Origin: Amycolatopsis echigonensis
GTDB taxonomy: Bacteria > Actinomycetota > Actinomycetes > Mycobacteriales > Pseudonocardiaceae
Assembly: GCF_014174495.1 (NCBI RefSeq)
Contig: NZ_JACJHR010000056.1
Coordinates: 1 to 59,738, forward strand
Reading direction: 5' to 3'
DNA length: 59,738 nucleotides
The translations under genes and the position numbers were made by a program. Of this stretch, positions 48,861-59,672 are shown piece after piece. How positions within the stretch are numbered: the stretch's first letter is position 1; each line of letters begins with the position of its first letter. The notes beneath the pieces are model-generated. The model did not search any database. It was not told the origin of the DNA and worked only from the letters and a program-made list of their open reading frames with translations.

Positions 48861-49710
48861 GCACGCCACGGTAGCGGCGAACCCGCATCCGCAGCAGCAG
48901 TTCCGCGACTGCGCCGAGGCCTGCCGCGAGCAGCACCGCCGGCAGCGGAGCGAACGCCGCGGCGACCACTGCCAGCAGCGCGCCCACTGCGACCGGAGCC
49001 CCGCCGGACGGCGCGAATCGCTGTCGTGCCCCGACGAAAGTCGTGAATGCCGCGGGGAGAGTCGCCAGGACTGCGATCACCGTGAGCAACGGCTGGAGCT
49101 GTCCGGCGTCCGCGGCGGAGAGCAGATCCCGCATCGCCGTCCCGGACAATCCGAGCCGGATCGGGCCCAGCTGCAGCAGCGTCACCGCCGTGACGGCGAG
49201 CGCGACGAGGCTCAGAACGAGCGCGCGTCCGGTGCTCCGCTCGCCCGGTTCCGGAACCAGGAACGGCAGCAGGAACAACGCCGCGACGACGATCCCGGCC
49301 GCGTTCGGCGTCCCGATTCCGCCCGCTTGCGACACCGGAGCGATCACCAGGCACATCGCCACCAGGACCGCCGCGGCGGCCAGGAGCAGGCCGATTACCC
49401 ACTTGACCAGCAGATCCGGCAGCTGAAGCCCGGCGAGGGCCGCCGCGGCGACGAACACCACCAGGGCAGCGGCGGCGTATCCGGGCCGCAGCGGAAACAC
49501 GTACGCGCCGAACGCCTGCGCGAGCACGACGACCTGAGCCAGCCGGGATAATCCGCCGACGATCCGGCCAGCCGGATCGTCGCCGAGCGCGGGCAGCCGG
49601 GAGCCTCCGACCGCGACCAGCGCGGCGAGCACGACCCCGGCGAGAACCCAGTACCCGGCCCCGGCGGCACCGGCCGCCAGCGTCACCAGGAGTGCTCCCG
49701 CGAGCCGCAC
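48853..49710 (-). CDS. Polytopic membrane protein, unknown
   Basis: 285 aa, very hydrophobic, about eight to nine predicted membrane segments with few charged residues (e.g. WVLAGVVLAALVAVGG, WVIGLLLAAAAVLVAMCLVI, GIVVAALFLLPFLVPEP). A competing overlapping frame is Arg-rich and rejected. No family recognised. Translationally coupled to the DUF402 gene and divergent from pepA. Confidence 0.7.
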   Translation of the reverse strand: MRLAGALLVTLAAGAAGAGYWVLAGVVLAALVAVGGSRLPALGDDPAGRIVGGLSRLAQVVVLAQAFGAYVFPLRPGYAAAALVVFVAAAALAGLQLPDLLVKWVIGLLLAAAAVLVAMCLVIAPVSQAGGIGTPNAAGIVVAALFLLPFLVPEPGERSTGRALVLSLVALAVTAVTLLQLGPIRLGLSGTAMRDLLSAADAGQLQPLLTVIAVLATLPAAFTTFVGARQRFAPSGGAPVAVGALLAVVAAAFAPLPAVLLAAGLGAVAELLLRMRVRRYRGVHD

Positions 49711-49812
49711 CGCGATCCCCCTCCCCCCGTCCGGATGGCTTTGTCATTAGCATGGCTCACGATCGACCGGGCAGATCGCCCGGCGCCACCGCGACGTCGC
49801 GAGGAGCCAGAA

Positions 49813-51315
49813 GTGACCGTGCCGAAGCTTGCCCTCACCGAGAACACGGATGCGGCAGTGGGCAAGACCCGCGCCGACGTCGTCGTGATCGGCACCCTGC
49901 AGGGCGAGGACGGCCTCGAGCTGGCCGCCGGTGCGGAGGTCGCCGACGCGGCGTTCGACGGCAAGCTCGCCGAGGTGCTGGGCACGCTCGGCGCGACCGG
50001 CAAGGCCGAGGAAATCGTGAAGCTGCCGACGCTGGGCAAGCTGCCCGCGGGCGTCGTGCTGGCGGTCGGCCTCGGCAAGCGGAAGGACGGGGCGATCACC
50101 CCCGAGCAGGTGCGCCGCGCGGCCGGTGCCGCGGCCCGCGCGCTGAACGGCACCGAGCGGGCCTTCGTCACGCTCTCGGCCGTCGACCTGCACGCCGCCA
50201 CCGAAGGCATCGCGCTGGGCGCGTACGTCTTCACCGAGTACCGCTCGGAGAAGGGCGACGGCCCGCTGGCGAAGGCGGACCTGGTCAGCCCGGCCGAGGG
50301 CACCGCGCGCGAGCACAAGGCCACGCTGAAGGCGGCCGGGTTCATCGCCGAATCGGTGATCATCGCCCGCGACCTGATCAATACCCCGCCGAACGACCTG
50401 TTCCCGGCGTCCTTCGCGGACCGCGCGAAGAAGCTCGCCGACGCGAACGGCCTCGAGTTCGAGGTGCTCGACGAAAAGATCCTCAAGCGCAAGGGCTTCG
50501 GCGGCATCCTCGGCGTCGGCGGCGGTTCGTCGCGGCCGCCGCGCCTGCTGCGGGTCAGCTGGAAGCCGGCGAAGGCGCGCAAGAAGGTCGCGCTGGTCGG
50601 CAAGGGCATCACCTTCGACTCGGGCGGCATCTCGCTCAAGCCCGCCGCCAACATGGACCACATGACCTCCGACATGTCGGGCGCGGCCGCCGTGCTCGCG
50701 TCGGTCGTGCTGGCCGCGAAGCTGAAGTACCCGCTCGAGGTCACCGCCCACATCCCGCTGGCGGAGAACCTGCCCTCGGGCACCTCCTACCGCCCGGGCG
50801 ACGTGCTGACCATGTACGGCGGCAAGACCGTCGAGGTGCTCAACACCGACGCCGAGGGACGGCTCGTGCTGGCCGACGCGATCGTGCGCGCGGCCGAGGA
50901 GAACCCGGACTACCTGATCGAGACCGCCACGCTGACCGGCGCGCAGGTGGTCGCGCTGGGCAACCGGATCTCCGGCGTGATGGGCTCGGACGAGTTCCGC
51001 GACCGCGTCGCGGGCATCATGCAGGCCACCGGCGAGGGCGGCTGGGCGATGCCGCTTCCCGACGAACTGCGCGGCGACCTCGACTCGCGGCTGGCCGACA
51101 TCGCGAACGTCACCGGCCAGCGCTGGGCGGGCATGCTCGTCGCGGGCGTCTTCCTGCGCGAGTTCGTGCCCGCGGACCTGCCGTGGGTGCACCTCGACGT
51201 CGCGGGCCCGGCGTTCAACTCCGGCGGCCCGTGGGGTTACACCGGCAAGGGCGGCACCGGCATCCCGGTCCGGACCATCGCCGCGGTGCTGGCGGACATC
51301 GCCGACCAGGGCTGA
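49813..51315 (+). CDS. pepA: Leucyl aminopeptidase (M17)
   Basis: 500 aa. Metal-binding and active-site blocks: VGKGITFDSGGISLKP (Lys, Asp), MTSDMSGAAAVLA, the signature NTDAEGRLVLADAI and LTGAQVVALG. Cytosolic two-zinc or manganese aminopeptidase. GAGGAG lies 6 nt upstream of the GTG at 49813, which decides against the longer frame. A strong terminator follows. Confidence 0.95.
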   Translation: MTVPKLALTENTDAAVGKTRADVVVIGTLQGEDGLELAAGAEVADAAFDGKLAEVLGTLGATGKAEEIVKLPTLGKLPAGVVLAVGLGKRKDGAITPEQVRRAAGAAARALNGTERAFVTLSAVDLHAATEGIALGAYVFTEYRSEKGDGPLAKADLVSPAEGTAREHKATLKAAGFIAESVIIARDLINTPPNDLFPASFADRAKKLADANGLEFEVLDEKILKRKGFGGILGVGGGSSRPPRLLRVSWKPAKARKKVALVGKGITFDSGGISLKPAANMDHMTSDMSGAAAVLASVVLAAKLKYPLEVTAHIPLAENLPSGTSYRPGDVLTMYGGKTVEVLNTDAEGRLVLADAIVRAAEENPDYLIETATLTGAQVVALGNRISGVMGSDEFRDRVAGIMQATGEGGWAMPLPDELRGDLDSRLADIANVTGQRWAGMLVAGVFLREFVPADLPWVHLDVAGPAFNSGGPWGYTGKGGTGIPVRTIAAVLADIADQG

Positions 51316-51330
51316 TCCCCACGCTTGACC

Positions 51331-51363
51331 GGAGGCCCCGCACCACGCCGGTGCGGGGCCTCC
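51331..51363 (+). terminator. Terminator after pepA
   Basis: ggaggccccgcacc-acgcc-ggtgcggggcctcc, a perfect 14-bp stem 15 nt beyond the pepA stop, followed by gtcgtgt. Confidence 0.85.
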
Positions 51364-51397
51364 GTCGTGTCCGCGGCCGTGTGGCACGCTCGCGCTC

Positions 51398-52381
51398 ATG
51401 CAGCGCGACGACTATCTCGAGACCGCCGTTCGCGACGTGCTCACCGGCGACGAGGCCACGGCTGACCGCCGGATCGGCCACGCCGCGCTTCTCCTGGCCA
51501 CCGCGGGCGCGTCCGACGCCGCGGACCGCCTTGTCACGCAATGGCACGCGGTGACCGGACGCCCGGCGTCCGTGCTCGCCGACAACGCGGTGCGCGCCCG
51601 CGCCTGGGCGATGCTCTTCGAGGCGCGCGGCGACCGTCCACAATGGGCAGACGCGCTGGTTCCGCTCGATCTGGACGCGGAAGAGCAAGCCCACCACGCA
51701 CTTCTCGCCCGCCGAACGTCCGATTTGGACGGTCTGTTCGACGGTTCTCCGATCGCCGGCGCGGTCTCCGCGCTCGCTCCGGAGCGCCCCGATCCGGTGC
51801 GCGAAGCACTGGCCGCCGGCGACCTCGACGCGTGGGCCGCGCTCGTGGAAAACCACCCGGACCCGGACGTCGCGACGCTCGCCGCCACCCGCCCGCTCGC
51901 CGCCCGGCTGGCGGCCGGCGCGGACCCGCTCGGCCTCGGGACCGAGTGGCCGGACCAGTGCGCGGGCGCGCTGATCGCCGCGCTGCGCGAACGCCATCCG
52001 ACCGGCCCGGGCAGCCTGCCGGAACTGGTCGCGGCCATCCTCCGGCTGCGCGGGCAGCAGGCCCCCGCCCCGGCGTCGCCCGAGGATCTCGCCGAGACCG
52101 AACACCGCCTCGGCTTCCGCCTGCCCGGCGACTACCGCGAATTCCTGACCATCGCGGACGGACTGCCCGCGGACGTGGTGTTCCCGCGGCTGCTGCCCGC
52201 CCGCGAACTGCGCGCCGACGGCACGGTCGTGATCATCTCCGACCCGGCGACCGTCCTGCTCGCGCACACCGGCGACAGCTGGCGAACGGTCGAAGTGGAT
52301 CTCGCCTTCGGCAGCACCGCGCACGAGTCGTTCCGCGCGTTGCTGGAACACCACCACCGGCTGCTCGAAGCGAGTGCCTGA
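51398..52381 (+). CDS. SMI1/KNR4-type C-terminal domain protein
   Basis: 327 aa. Residues 1-230 are Ala/Arg/Asp-rich helical repeats without a recognised family. Residues about 225-325 match the SMI1/KNR4 (SUKH-like) fold: TEHRLGFRLPGDYREFLTIADGLP, then short strands with VIISDPATVLLAHTGDSWRTVEVD. SUKH proteins are often immunity proteins but also occur as lone regulatory proteins; no toxin gene is adjacent here. The 171-bp gap after it shows nothing. Confidence 0.72.
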   Translation: MQRDDYLETAVRDVLTGDEATADRRIGHAALLLATAGASDAADRLVTQWHAVTGRPASVLADNAVRARAWAMLFEARGDRPQWADALVPLDLDAEEQAHHALLARRTSDLDGLFDGSPIAGAVSALAPERPDPVREALAAGDLDAWAALVENHPDPDVATLAATRPLAARLAAGADPLGLGTEWPDQCAGALIAALRERHPTGPGSLPELVAAILRLRGQQAPAPASPEDLAETEHRLGFRLPGDYREFLTIADGLPADVVFPRLLPARELRADGTVVIISDPATVLLAHTGDSWRTVEVDLAFGSTAHESFRALLEHHHRLLEASA

Positions 52382-52552
52382 TTCGAATGCCGGACCTCGC
52401 TCCCGCGTTCGGCCCGGGCACGATCGCGGAGCGCGGCTGTCGCCGCGGGCGGTGATGCCGAGCCAGCCCGCGGACTCGGCGGCAGCCCTTTGGGCCGGGC
52501 GACAGCTCGCGAACAGCCGACGCACCCCAGTCACGGGAAGCGAACGCCTGAC

Positions 52553-52891
52553 TCAGCCGGCCGGACGGCGCTTCTGCCGTTCGGTGTACTCGCGCATGCG
52601 CTTCGGGTAACCGACGCGCGCGGCCTCGTACACCGGAATCGTGTGCTTGTGCCCGAACCGCTGGGCGGCGGCCAGGCTGCCGATCCGGCGGCGGGTCCAT
52701 TCGCCGTCGTGCGCGACCAGCACCACAGTGGTGTCGGTCACCGTGGTCGGCGGCTCGACGTACGCCTCCACGCCGCGTCGCGCGGCCGCCCATTCTTCGA
52801 GGTAGCGGGTGTCGGCCGAGCTGCCGGAGCGGCCTGCTCCAGCGGCCGGACCGCGTCTGCCGCGGCGGCGCAACGAGTCGAAGATCCCCAC
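52553..52891 (-). CDS. Conserved small actinobacterial protein upstream of lpd
   Basis: 112 aa. Conserved core GVEAYVEPPTTVTDTTVVLVAHDGEWTRRRIG and IPVYEAARVGYPKRMREYTERQ; function unknown. The frame opens at GTG 52900, but a ribosome site-like AGAAAGGTGG sits directly before a GTG at 52891 that gives VGIFDSLRRRG, matching how homologues begin, so I use 52891. Divergent from lpd across about 200 bp. Confidence 0.75.
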   Translation of the reverse strand: MGIFDSLRRRGRRGPAAGAGRSGSSADTRYLEEWAAARRGVEAYVEPPTTVTDTTVVLVAHDGEWTRRRIGSLAAAQRFGHKHTIPVYEAARVGYPKRMREYTERQKRRPAG

Positions 52892-53093
52892 TTCGACCAC
52901 CTTTCTTCCGGCGAGAGTCCCGACTTCATTATTCCCGGCCGCGTGTGTGGCCGGTGTCGCAGCGCCGCCTTGGCCCGGCTAGGTCGCAACGCCGATCGGC
53001 GTAGTGACAAGATGGCGGTTGTCGCGCGCGCGGTTATACCGGGTGCCGCGGCGACCGAAGCTCCACCCCTATCGCTGCCGAGGAGTTATTGAA

Positions 53094-54467
53094 GTGAGCG
53101 ACACCTCCGCCGACCTCGTGATCCTGGGAGGCGGATCGGGCGGCTACGCCGCGGCCTTCCGCGCGGCCGAGCTGGGCCTTTCCGTCACGCTGATCGAGAA
53201 GGACAAGCTGGGCGGGACCTGCCTCCACCGGGGCTGCATCCCGACCAAGGCCCTGCTGCACGCCGCCGAGGTCGCCGACGAGGCCCGCGACGCCGAGACC
53301 TTCGGCGTCAAGGCCGTGTTCGAGGGCATCGACATCGCGGGGGTGAACAAGTACAAGGACGGGATCGTCTCCCGGCTGTACAAGGGCCTCCAGGGCCTGG
53401 CCAAGGCGCACAAGGTGAACCTCGTCGAGGGCACCGGCCGGTTCGTCGGCGGCACGACCGTCGAGGTCGACGGCACGCGCTACACCGGCAAGAACGTCAT
53501 CCTCGCCACCGGGTCGTACTCGCGCACCCTTCCCGGCCTCGAGCTCGGCGGCCGCATCATCGCGAGCGAGCAGGCGCTGACGCTGGACTACGTGCCGAAG
53601 AAGGTCGTCGTGCTCGGCGGCGGCGTGATCGGCGTGGAGTTCGCCAGCGTGTGGGCTTCCTTCGGGGTGGACGTCACCGTCGTCGAGGCGCTCCCGCGGC
53701 TCGTCCCGAACGAGGACGAGTACGCCTCCAAGCAGCTCGAGCGCGCGTTCCGCCGCCGCAAGATCGCCTTCAAGACCGGCGTGCGGTTCACCGGCGCGAA
53801 GCAGGACGACAACGGCGTCAGCGTGTCGCTGGAGTCCGGCGAGACGCTGGAAGCCGACCTGCTGCTGGTCGCCGTCGGCCGCGGCCCGAACTCGGCCGGG
53901 CACGGCTACGAGGAGGCGGGCGTCAAGATCGACCGCGGCTTCGTGCTCACCGACGACCGGCTGCGCACCAACCTGCCGAACGTGTACGCGGTCGGCGACA
54001 TCGTGCCGGGCCTTCAGCTCGCGCACCGCGGCTTCCAGCAGGGCATCTTCGTGGCCGAGGAGATCGCCGGGCTGAACCCGCGCGCCATCGACGAGCGCGG
54101 CATCCCGCGCGTCACCTACTCGCACCCCGAGGTCGCGTCCGTCGGGCTCACCGAGTCCCAGGCCAAGGAGAAGTACGGCTCGGACGTCACCACGTTCACC
54201 TACGACCTCGGCGGCAACGGCAAGAGCCAGATCCTCAAGACCTCCGGCGGCGTGAAGCTGGTGAAGGCGCCGGACGGCCCCGTCGTCGGCGTGCACATGG
54301 TCGGCGACCGGGTCGGCGAACTGATCGGCGAAGCGCAGCTGATCTACAGCTGGGAGGCGTTCCCGGAGGACGTCGCCCCGCTGATCCACGCGCACCCCAC
54401 GCAGACCGAGGCACTCGGCGAAGCGTTCCTCGCCCTCGCGGGCAAGCCGCTGCACGTGCACAGCTGA
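53094..54467 (+). CDS. lpd: Dihydrolipoyl dehydrogenase (E3)
   Basis: 457 aa. FAD motif VILGGGSGGYAAAFRA, redox disulfide GGTCLHRGCIPTKALL, NAD motif VVVLGGGVIGVEFASVW, GDIVPGLQLAHRGFQQG, and the C-terminal catalytic HAHPTQTEALGEAF (His-Glu). Reoxidises the lipoyl groups of E2 encoded next. AGGAG lies 8 nt before the GTG at 53094. The sucB gene follows after 55 nt. Confidence 0.96.
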   Translation: MSDTSADLVILGGGSGGYAAAFRAAELGLSVTLIEKDKLGGTCLHRGCIPTKALLHAAEVADEARDAETFGVKAVFEGIDIAGVNKYKDGIVSRLYKGLQGLAKAHKVNLVEGTGRFVGGTTVEVDGTRYTGKNVILATGSYSRTLPGLELGGRIIASEQALTLDYVPKKVVVLGGGVIGVEFASVWASFGVDVTVVEALPRLVPNEDEYASKQLERAFRRRKIAFKTGVRFTGAKQDDNGVSVSLESGETLEADLLLVAVGRGPNSAGHGYEEAGVKIDRGFVLTDDRLRTNLPNVYAVGDIVPGLQLAHRGFQQGIFVAEEIAGLNPRAIDERGIPRVTYSHPEVASVGLTESQAKEKYGSDVTTFTYDLGGNGKSQILKTSGGVKLVKAPDGPVVGVHMVGDRVGELIGEAQLIYSWEAFPEDVAPLIHAHPTQTEALGEAFLALAGKPLHVHS

Positions 54468-54522
54468 CGCGCAACCAGCACAATCCAGACCACGTCTTAG
54501 CGATCAAGGGAGCCAGCGAACA

Positions 54523-56310
<1,788 letters not shown>

Positions 56311-56329
56311 TCCGGTAGCTCCCCGCCCG

Positions 56330-56361
56330 ACGGCCCCCGCACTTCACGGTGCGGGGGCCGT
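56330..56361 (+). terminator. Terminator after sucB
   Basis: acggcccccgcac-ttcacg-gtgcgggggccgt, a perfect 13-bp stem followed by cgtcgttt, 19 nt beyond the sucB stop. Confidence 0.85.
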
Positions 56362-57120
56362 CGTCGTTTGCCGTTCCCGAAGGCTGGCTCGCCCGGCTCG
56401 CCGCGCATCCCGACGACGGGTCACCGGTCTTCGACGACGGCGCCGGCCGCCGGTTCAGCCATCTTCCGGAGCGCTCCCTGACGATCGCGTCCGCGATCAA
56501 GGTGATGCATCTGCTCGTCTACACGACCGCGGTCGCGCAGGGGCGCATCGATCCGGCCGCGCAGGTGCGCGTCGGCGATTGAGACGCCCGGCACCCGTAC
56601 CTCGGAGACGGTCCGATCGGCCAGGGCAGCCACCGGAACGCGTTGCCCCGTCTGGGAATCCCCTGCGACGAGTACGGCGTCGCGAAGGGTCCGGACCAGC
56701 GCGTGCCGCTGCAAAGCATCGCGGAAATGATGATTCTCGTCAGCGACAACTCCGCGGCCGACTCCCTGCGCTCCCTGCTCGGCTACCGGGCGCTGCGAGC
56801 GGCCGCGGCCCGAGGCGGCTGGCGGATGCCGGACGTCCGGATGTTCGGCGGCGAGACGTTGCTGCGGTATTTCCCCGAGTACTGCCCGCCGCGGGGAGCC
56901 CGGTCATGGTGCGCCGCGCGGCGGGAGACGCGCTGTCGAACCGGTTCGCGTACGACCCGTCGTTCCGCGCCCAGGTGCTCCCCGCGCCGCCGAGAAACCG
57001 CCCTCCGCCGAAGCGGTCATGGCGTGGTCGGCAGCGACCGGCCAGGGCAGCGCCGCGCAATTGTCCGGCTTGCACCACGAAATCGCCGCGAGCCGCGATC
57101 GAGCGGCTGTCCTCGCGCAC
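56349..57120 (+). pseudogene. Decayed beta-lactamase-like serine hydrolase
   Basis: Three reading-frame segments of one class A beta-lactamase/PBP-like protein. Segment 1 (from 56349) contains LERSLTIASAIK-like sequence around the nucleophile (SLTIASAIKVMHLLVYT) and then a TGA (56580-56582) where homologues, from memory, have Trp. It continues in the same frame through LGIPCDEYGVAKGPDQRVPL and RMFGGETLLRYFPEYCPP to about 56895. The rest is in a second frame (RRAAGDALSNRFAYDPSFRAQVL) and then a third (MAWSAATGQGSAAQLSGLHHEIA). One nonsense and two frameshifts make it nonfunctional. Confidence 0.85.
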
Positions 57121-57129
57121 CAGGTCCTC

Positions 57130-57412
57130 GACGTGCCGGTCGTGGCCAAGCCGCCAGGAAGCTGCGCTGGGAAGTCCGGCTCACCACGCCCGCGATCCCT
57201 GTCGCTGCCGGACAGGCCGCGCGCCGAGGTGCTCGCCGGGACGGCTTTACCACCATCTCAGGGCGCTCGCCGCGGCCGGACTGGTCGAGCAGGACCGCCG
57301 CGGCAGCTACCGGCTCAAGCCGAGCGCCGCGATTCCCGCACTGGTGCTGCTGACCGCGGCCGCGGACGTCGCCGGTCAGCTCCGCCCGGGTGTGCGCGAA
57401 CCGGGTCGATAG
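57130..57412 (+). pseudogene. Remnant of a winged-helix (ArsR-like) regulator
   Basis: Fragments in different frames: LRWEVRLTTPAIPV near 57165, then RLYHHLRALAAAGLVEQDRRGSYRLKP and IPALVLLTAAADVAG in another frame, ending at the stop at 57412. They resemble a TLYHHLRAL-type winged helix-turn-helix C-terminus. There is no intact start or continuous frame. It directly follows the hydrolase pseudogene, so both probably decayed together. Confidence 0.65.
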
Positions 57413-57427
57413 GACACGATCAGAGGC

Positions 57428-58306
57428 ATGCGGGTACTCATCGCGGGCTCCGGCGGTCTCCTCGGCACCGCATTGACCGGACGGCTGCGCGAATCCGGGC
57501 ACGACGTGCGCCGGCTCGTGCGGCGCACCGCGCGGGCGGAAGACGAACGCGGCTGGGACCCGCCGTCGGGACGGATCGACGACGGCGCGTTCGACGGCAT
57601 CGACGCGGTGGTGAACCTGTGCGGCGCGCCGCTGCTGCCCGGCCGCTGGAGCGGAATGCGCAAACAGCAGCTGCTCGACAGCCGCGTGGAGCCGACCGAA
57701 GTGCTCGCCGAAGCCGTGGCGGAGCACGGCATCGGGGTACTGGTGAATGCCTCCGCGGTGGGCTACTACGGCAACACCGGGTCCACTGTGGTCGATGAGG
57801 ACACCAAGGCCGGCAACGGTTTTCTCGCTGAAATGTGCGTCGAGTGGGAGAACGCCACCGCCGCTGCGGCCAACGCCCGCGTGGTCACGGTCCGCACCGG
57901 GCTCGTCCTCGCCCGGCACGGCGGCCTGCTCGACGTGCTGCGTCCGCTCTTCCGCTTCGCGCTCGGCGGGCGGCTGGGCGACGGCAGGCAGTACATGCCG
58001 TGGATCGCGCTGGACGACGAAATCGGTGCCCTGATGCACATCCTGGAGCACGACACGCTCTCCGGCCCGGTCAACCTCACCGGCCCGATCCCGGTGACCA
58101 ACACCGAGTTCACCCGCGCCCTCGGCCACGCCGTGCACCGGCCCGCGCCGTGGTGGGTGCCGGAAATCGCGATGAAGATCGCCCTCGGCCAGGCCGCCGA
58201 GGAGATGGCGTTGTTCGGGCAGCGCGCAGTGCCGCGGAAGCTGGAGGCCAGCGGGTACGAATTCCGGCACCGCACCGTCGACGGCGCGCTCGCCGCGGCG
58301 ACGTGA
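57428..58306 (+). CDS. TIGR01777-family NAD-dependent epimerase (SDR39U1-like)
   Basis: 292 aa extended SDR. Dinucleotide motif IAGSGGLLGTALTGRL, then VVNLCGAPLLPGRWS, NASAVGYYGNTG with the catalytic Tyr, RTGLVLARHGG and NLTGPIPVTNTEF. A C-terminal DUF1731-like part contains WWVPEIAMKIALGQAAEEM. The family has unknown substrates; the mycobacterial homologue Rv2216 lies in the same place between sucB and lipB. Its stop overlaps the next GTG by 4 bp. Confidence 0.88.
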   Translation: MRVLIAGSGGLLGTALTGRLRESGHDVRRLVRRTARAEDERGWDPPSGRIDDGAFDGIDAVVNLCGAPLLPGRWSGMRKQQLLDSRVEPTEVLAEAVAEHGIGVLVNASAVGYYGNTGSTVVDEDTKAGNGFLAEMCVEWENATAAAANARVVTVRTGLVLARHGGLLDVLRPLFRFALGGRLGDGRQYMPWIALDDEIGALMHILEHDTLSGPVNLTGPIPVTNTEFTRALGHAVHRPAPWWVPEIAMKIALGQAAEEMALFGQRAVPRKLEASGYEFRHRTVDGALAAAT

Positions 58307-58932
58307 CGATGCCGCGCGTGCGGTGGGTCGTCACCGGAGTGGTGCTGTTCGCCGCGTTCCTCTGGCTCGGCTTGCTCGTGGACCGGCAGCCGCTGCAGCT
58401 GGACGTCGAGGTCGCCACTGCCTTGCAAGGACAGAACACCCGCCCGGCCGGTCAGGTCGCGGGCGTGGTGACGAACGTCCTCGGTCCAGTCTTGCCGTAC
58501 GTGCTCGGCGTCGTTCTGCTGGCGATCGTGCTGCGGAACCGGTCGCAGTTCTCACTGTGCGTGCGGCTCGCCGTGGTGCTGCTGCTGTGCCGGCTGACCA
58601 GCCTGGCGTTCAAGCCGGTGTTCCAGCGCCAGCGCCCGCGCGCGTACCCGGATCTGAGCTACCCCAGCGGCCACGTCGTCTCAGTGGCCGCCACCGGCCT
58701 GGTCGTGGTCCTGCTCTGCGCCTGGCTCCGGCCGCGGTTCGCGCGGTGGGCGATCTGGATTTCCGCCGCCGCCACCGTGCTGGCCGCGGCCTGCCGGATC
58801 GTGCTCGGCGTGCACTGGGTGACCGACACCGTCGGGGCCGTGCTCGCGGTGCTCGGCGTGGGGCTGGTGTCAGCGACCGCACTCCGGCTGATTCCCTTTC
58901 CGGCGCGCGAAAGGCGTAGCCTCGACGGGTGA
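58303..58932 (+). CDS. PAP2-family membrane phosphatase
   Basis: 209 aa with about six membrane segments. Type 2 phosphatidic acid phosphatase motifs are present in order: KPVFQRQRPRAYP (KX6RP), YPSGHVVS (PSGH) and CRIVLGVHWVTDTVG (R-X5-H-X3-D; the first position is Cys before Arg). Likely substrates are lipid phosphates such as polyprenyl pyrophosphate or phosphatidic acid, on the outer membrane face. GTG 58303 overlaps the epimerase stop, and its own stop overlaps the lipB GTG. Confidence 0.88.
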   Translation: MTMPRVRWVVTGVVLFAAFLWLGLLVDRQPLQLDVEVATALQGQNTRPAGQVAGVVTNVLGPVLPYVLGVVLLAIVLRNRSQFSLCVRLAVVLLLCRLTSLAFKPVFQRQRPRAYPDLSYPSGHVVSVAATGLVVVLLCAWLRPRFARWAIWISAAATVLAAACRIVLGVHWVTDTVGAVLAVLGVGLVSATALRLIPFPARERRSLDG

Positions 58933-59672
58933 GTTCTTCGAGCGCTAGCTGTCGTGCCGCCACCGAGCCCCTCGTCGTGCGCGAGGTCGGCACGATCGAG
59001 TACACCGAGGCCTGGGACCTGCAGCGGGAGATCCTCGCCGCACGCGCGGACGAAACCGGGCCGGACACCATGCTGCTGCTGGAGCACCCGTCGGTCTACA
59101 CCGCGGGCAAGCGCACCGAACCCGAGGACCGGCCCGCCGACGGCACCCCGGTGATCGACGTCGACCGCGGCGGCAAGATCACCTGGCACGGCCCCGGCCA
59201 GCTGGTCGGCTACCCGATCCTGAAGCTCGCCGACCCGATCGACGTCATGCACTACGTGCGCAGGCTCGAGGAAGCGCTGATCGCGGTATGCGACCGGTTC
59301 GGCGTGCGCACTGGCCGCGTCGAGGGCCGCAGCGGCGTCTGGATCCCGGCCGACGAACGCGGCATCGAACGCAAGATCGCCGCGATCGGCATTCGCGTCC
59401 AGCGAGGCGTGACGATGCACGGGTTCGAGCTGAACTGCAACGCCGACCTGACCGCCTTCGACAACATCGTGCCGTGCGGCATCCGCGACGCGGGCGTCAC
59501 CTCGCTGTCCTGGGAACTGCAGCGCGACGTCCCGGTCGCCGAGGTGCTGCCGCTGGCGAAGGAACTGGTGCTGGCCGCGCTCGAAGGCGAACTGCCGGTG
59601 AGCGACGACCGCTGGCTGCCGCGCCCGGAAACCCCGAAAGCCCCCGGCGTCACCTTCGCCCTGCAGAACTGA
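58929..59672 (+). CDS. lipB: Octanoyl-ACP:protein octanoyltransferase
   Basis: 247 aa. Transfers octanoyl from ACP to lipoyl domains such as those of SucB. Signatures are LLLEHPSVYTAGKRT, GGKITWHGPGQLVGYPI, the catalytic Lys in ERKIAAIGIRVQRGVTMHG and the catalytic Cys in NIVPCGI. GTG 58929 overlaps the upstream stop (GTGA). lipA usually follows in actinobacteria but would lie beyond the window end; the last 66 bases show no gene. Confidence 0.94.
   Translation: MSSSSASCRAATEPLVVREVGTIEYTEAWDLQREILAARADETGPDTMLLLEHPSVYTAGKRTEPEDRPADGTPVIDVDRGGKITWHGPGQLVGYPILKLADPIDVMHYVRRLEEALIAVCDRFGVRTGRVEGRSGVWIPADERGIERKIAAIGIRVQRGVTMHGFELNCNADLTAFDNIVPCGIRDAGVTSLSWELQRDVPVAEVLPLAKELVLAALEGELPVSDDRWLPRPETPKAPGVTFALQN

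Noticed and set aside
48857..49753. Minus-strand 298-codon frame overlapping the unknown membrane protein
   Set aside because: Its product is Arg/Gly-rich with no hydrophobic pattern; the overlapping frame 48853-49710 is a clear membrane protein.
51398..52381. SMI1/KNR4 protein as the immunity partner of a toxin
   Set aside because: There is no toxin-like gene next to it; neighbours are pepA and a small conserved protein.
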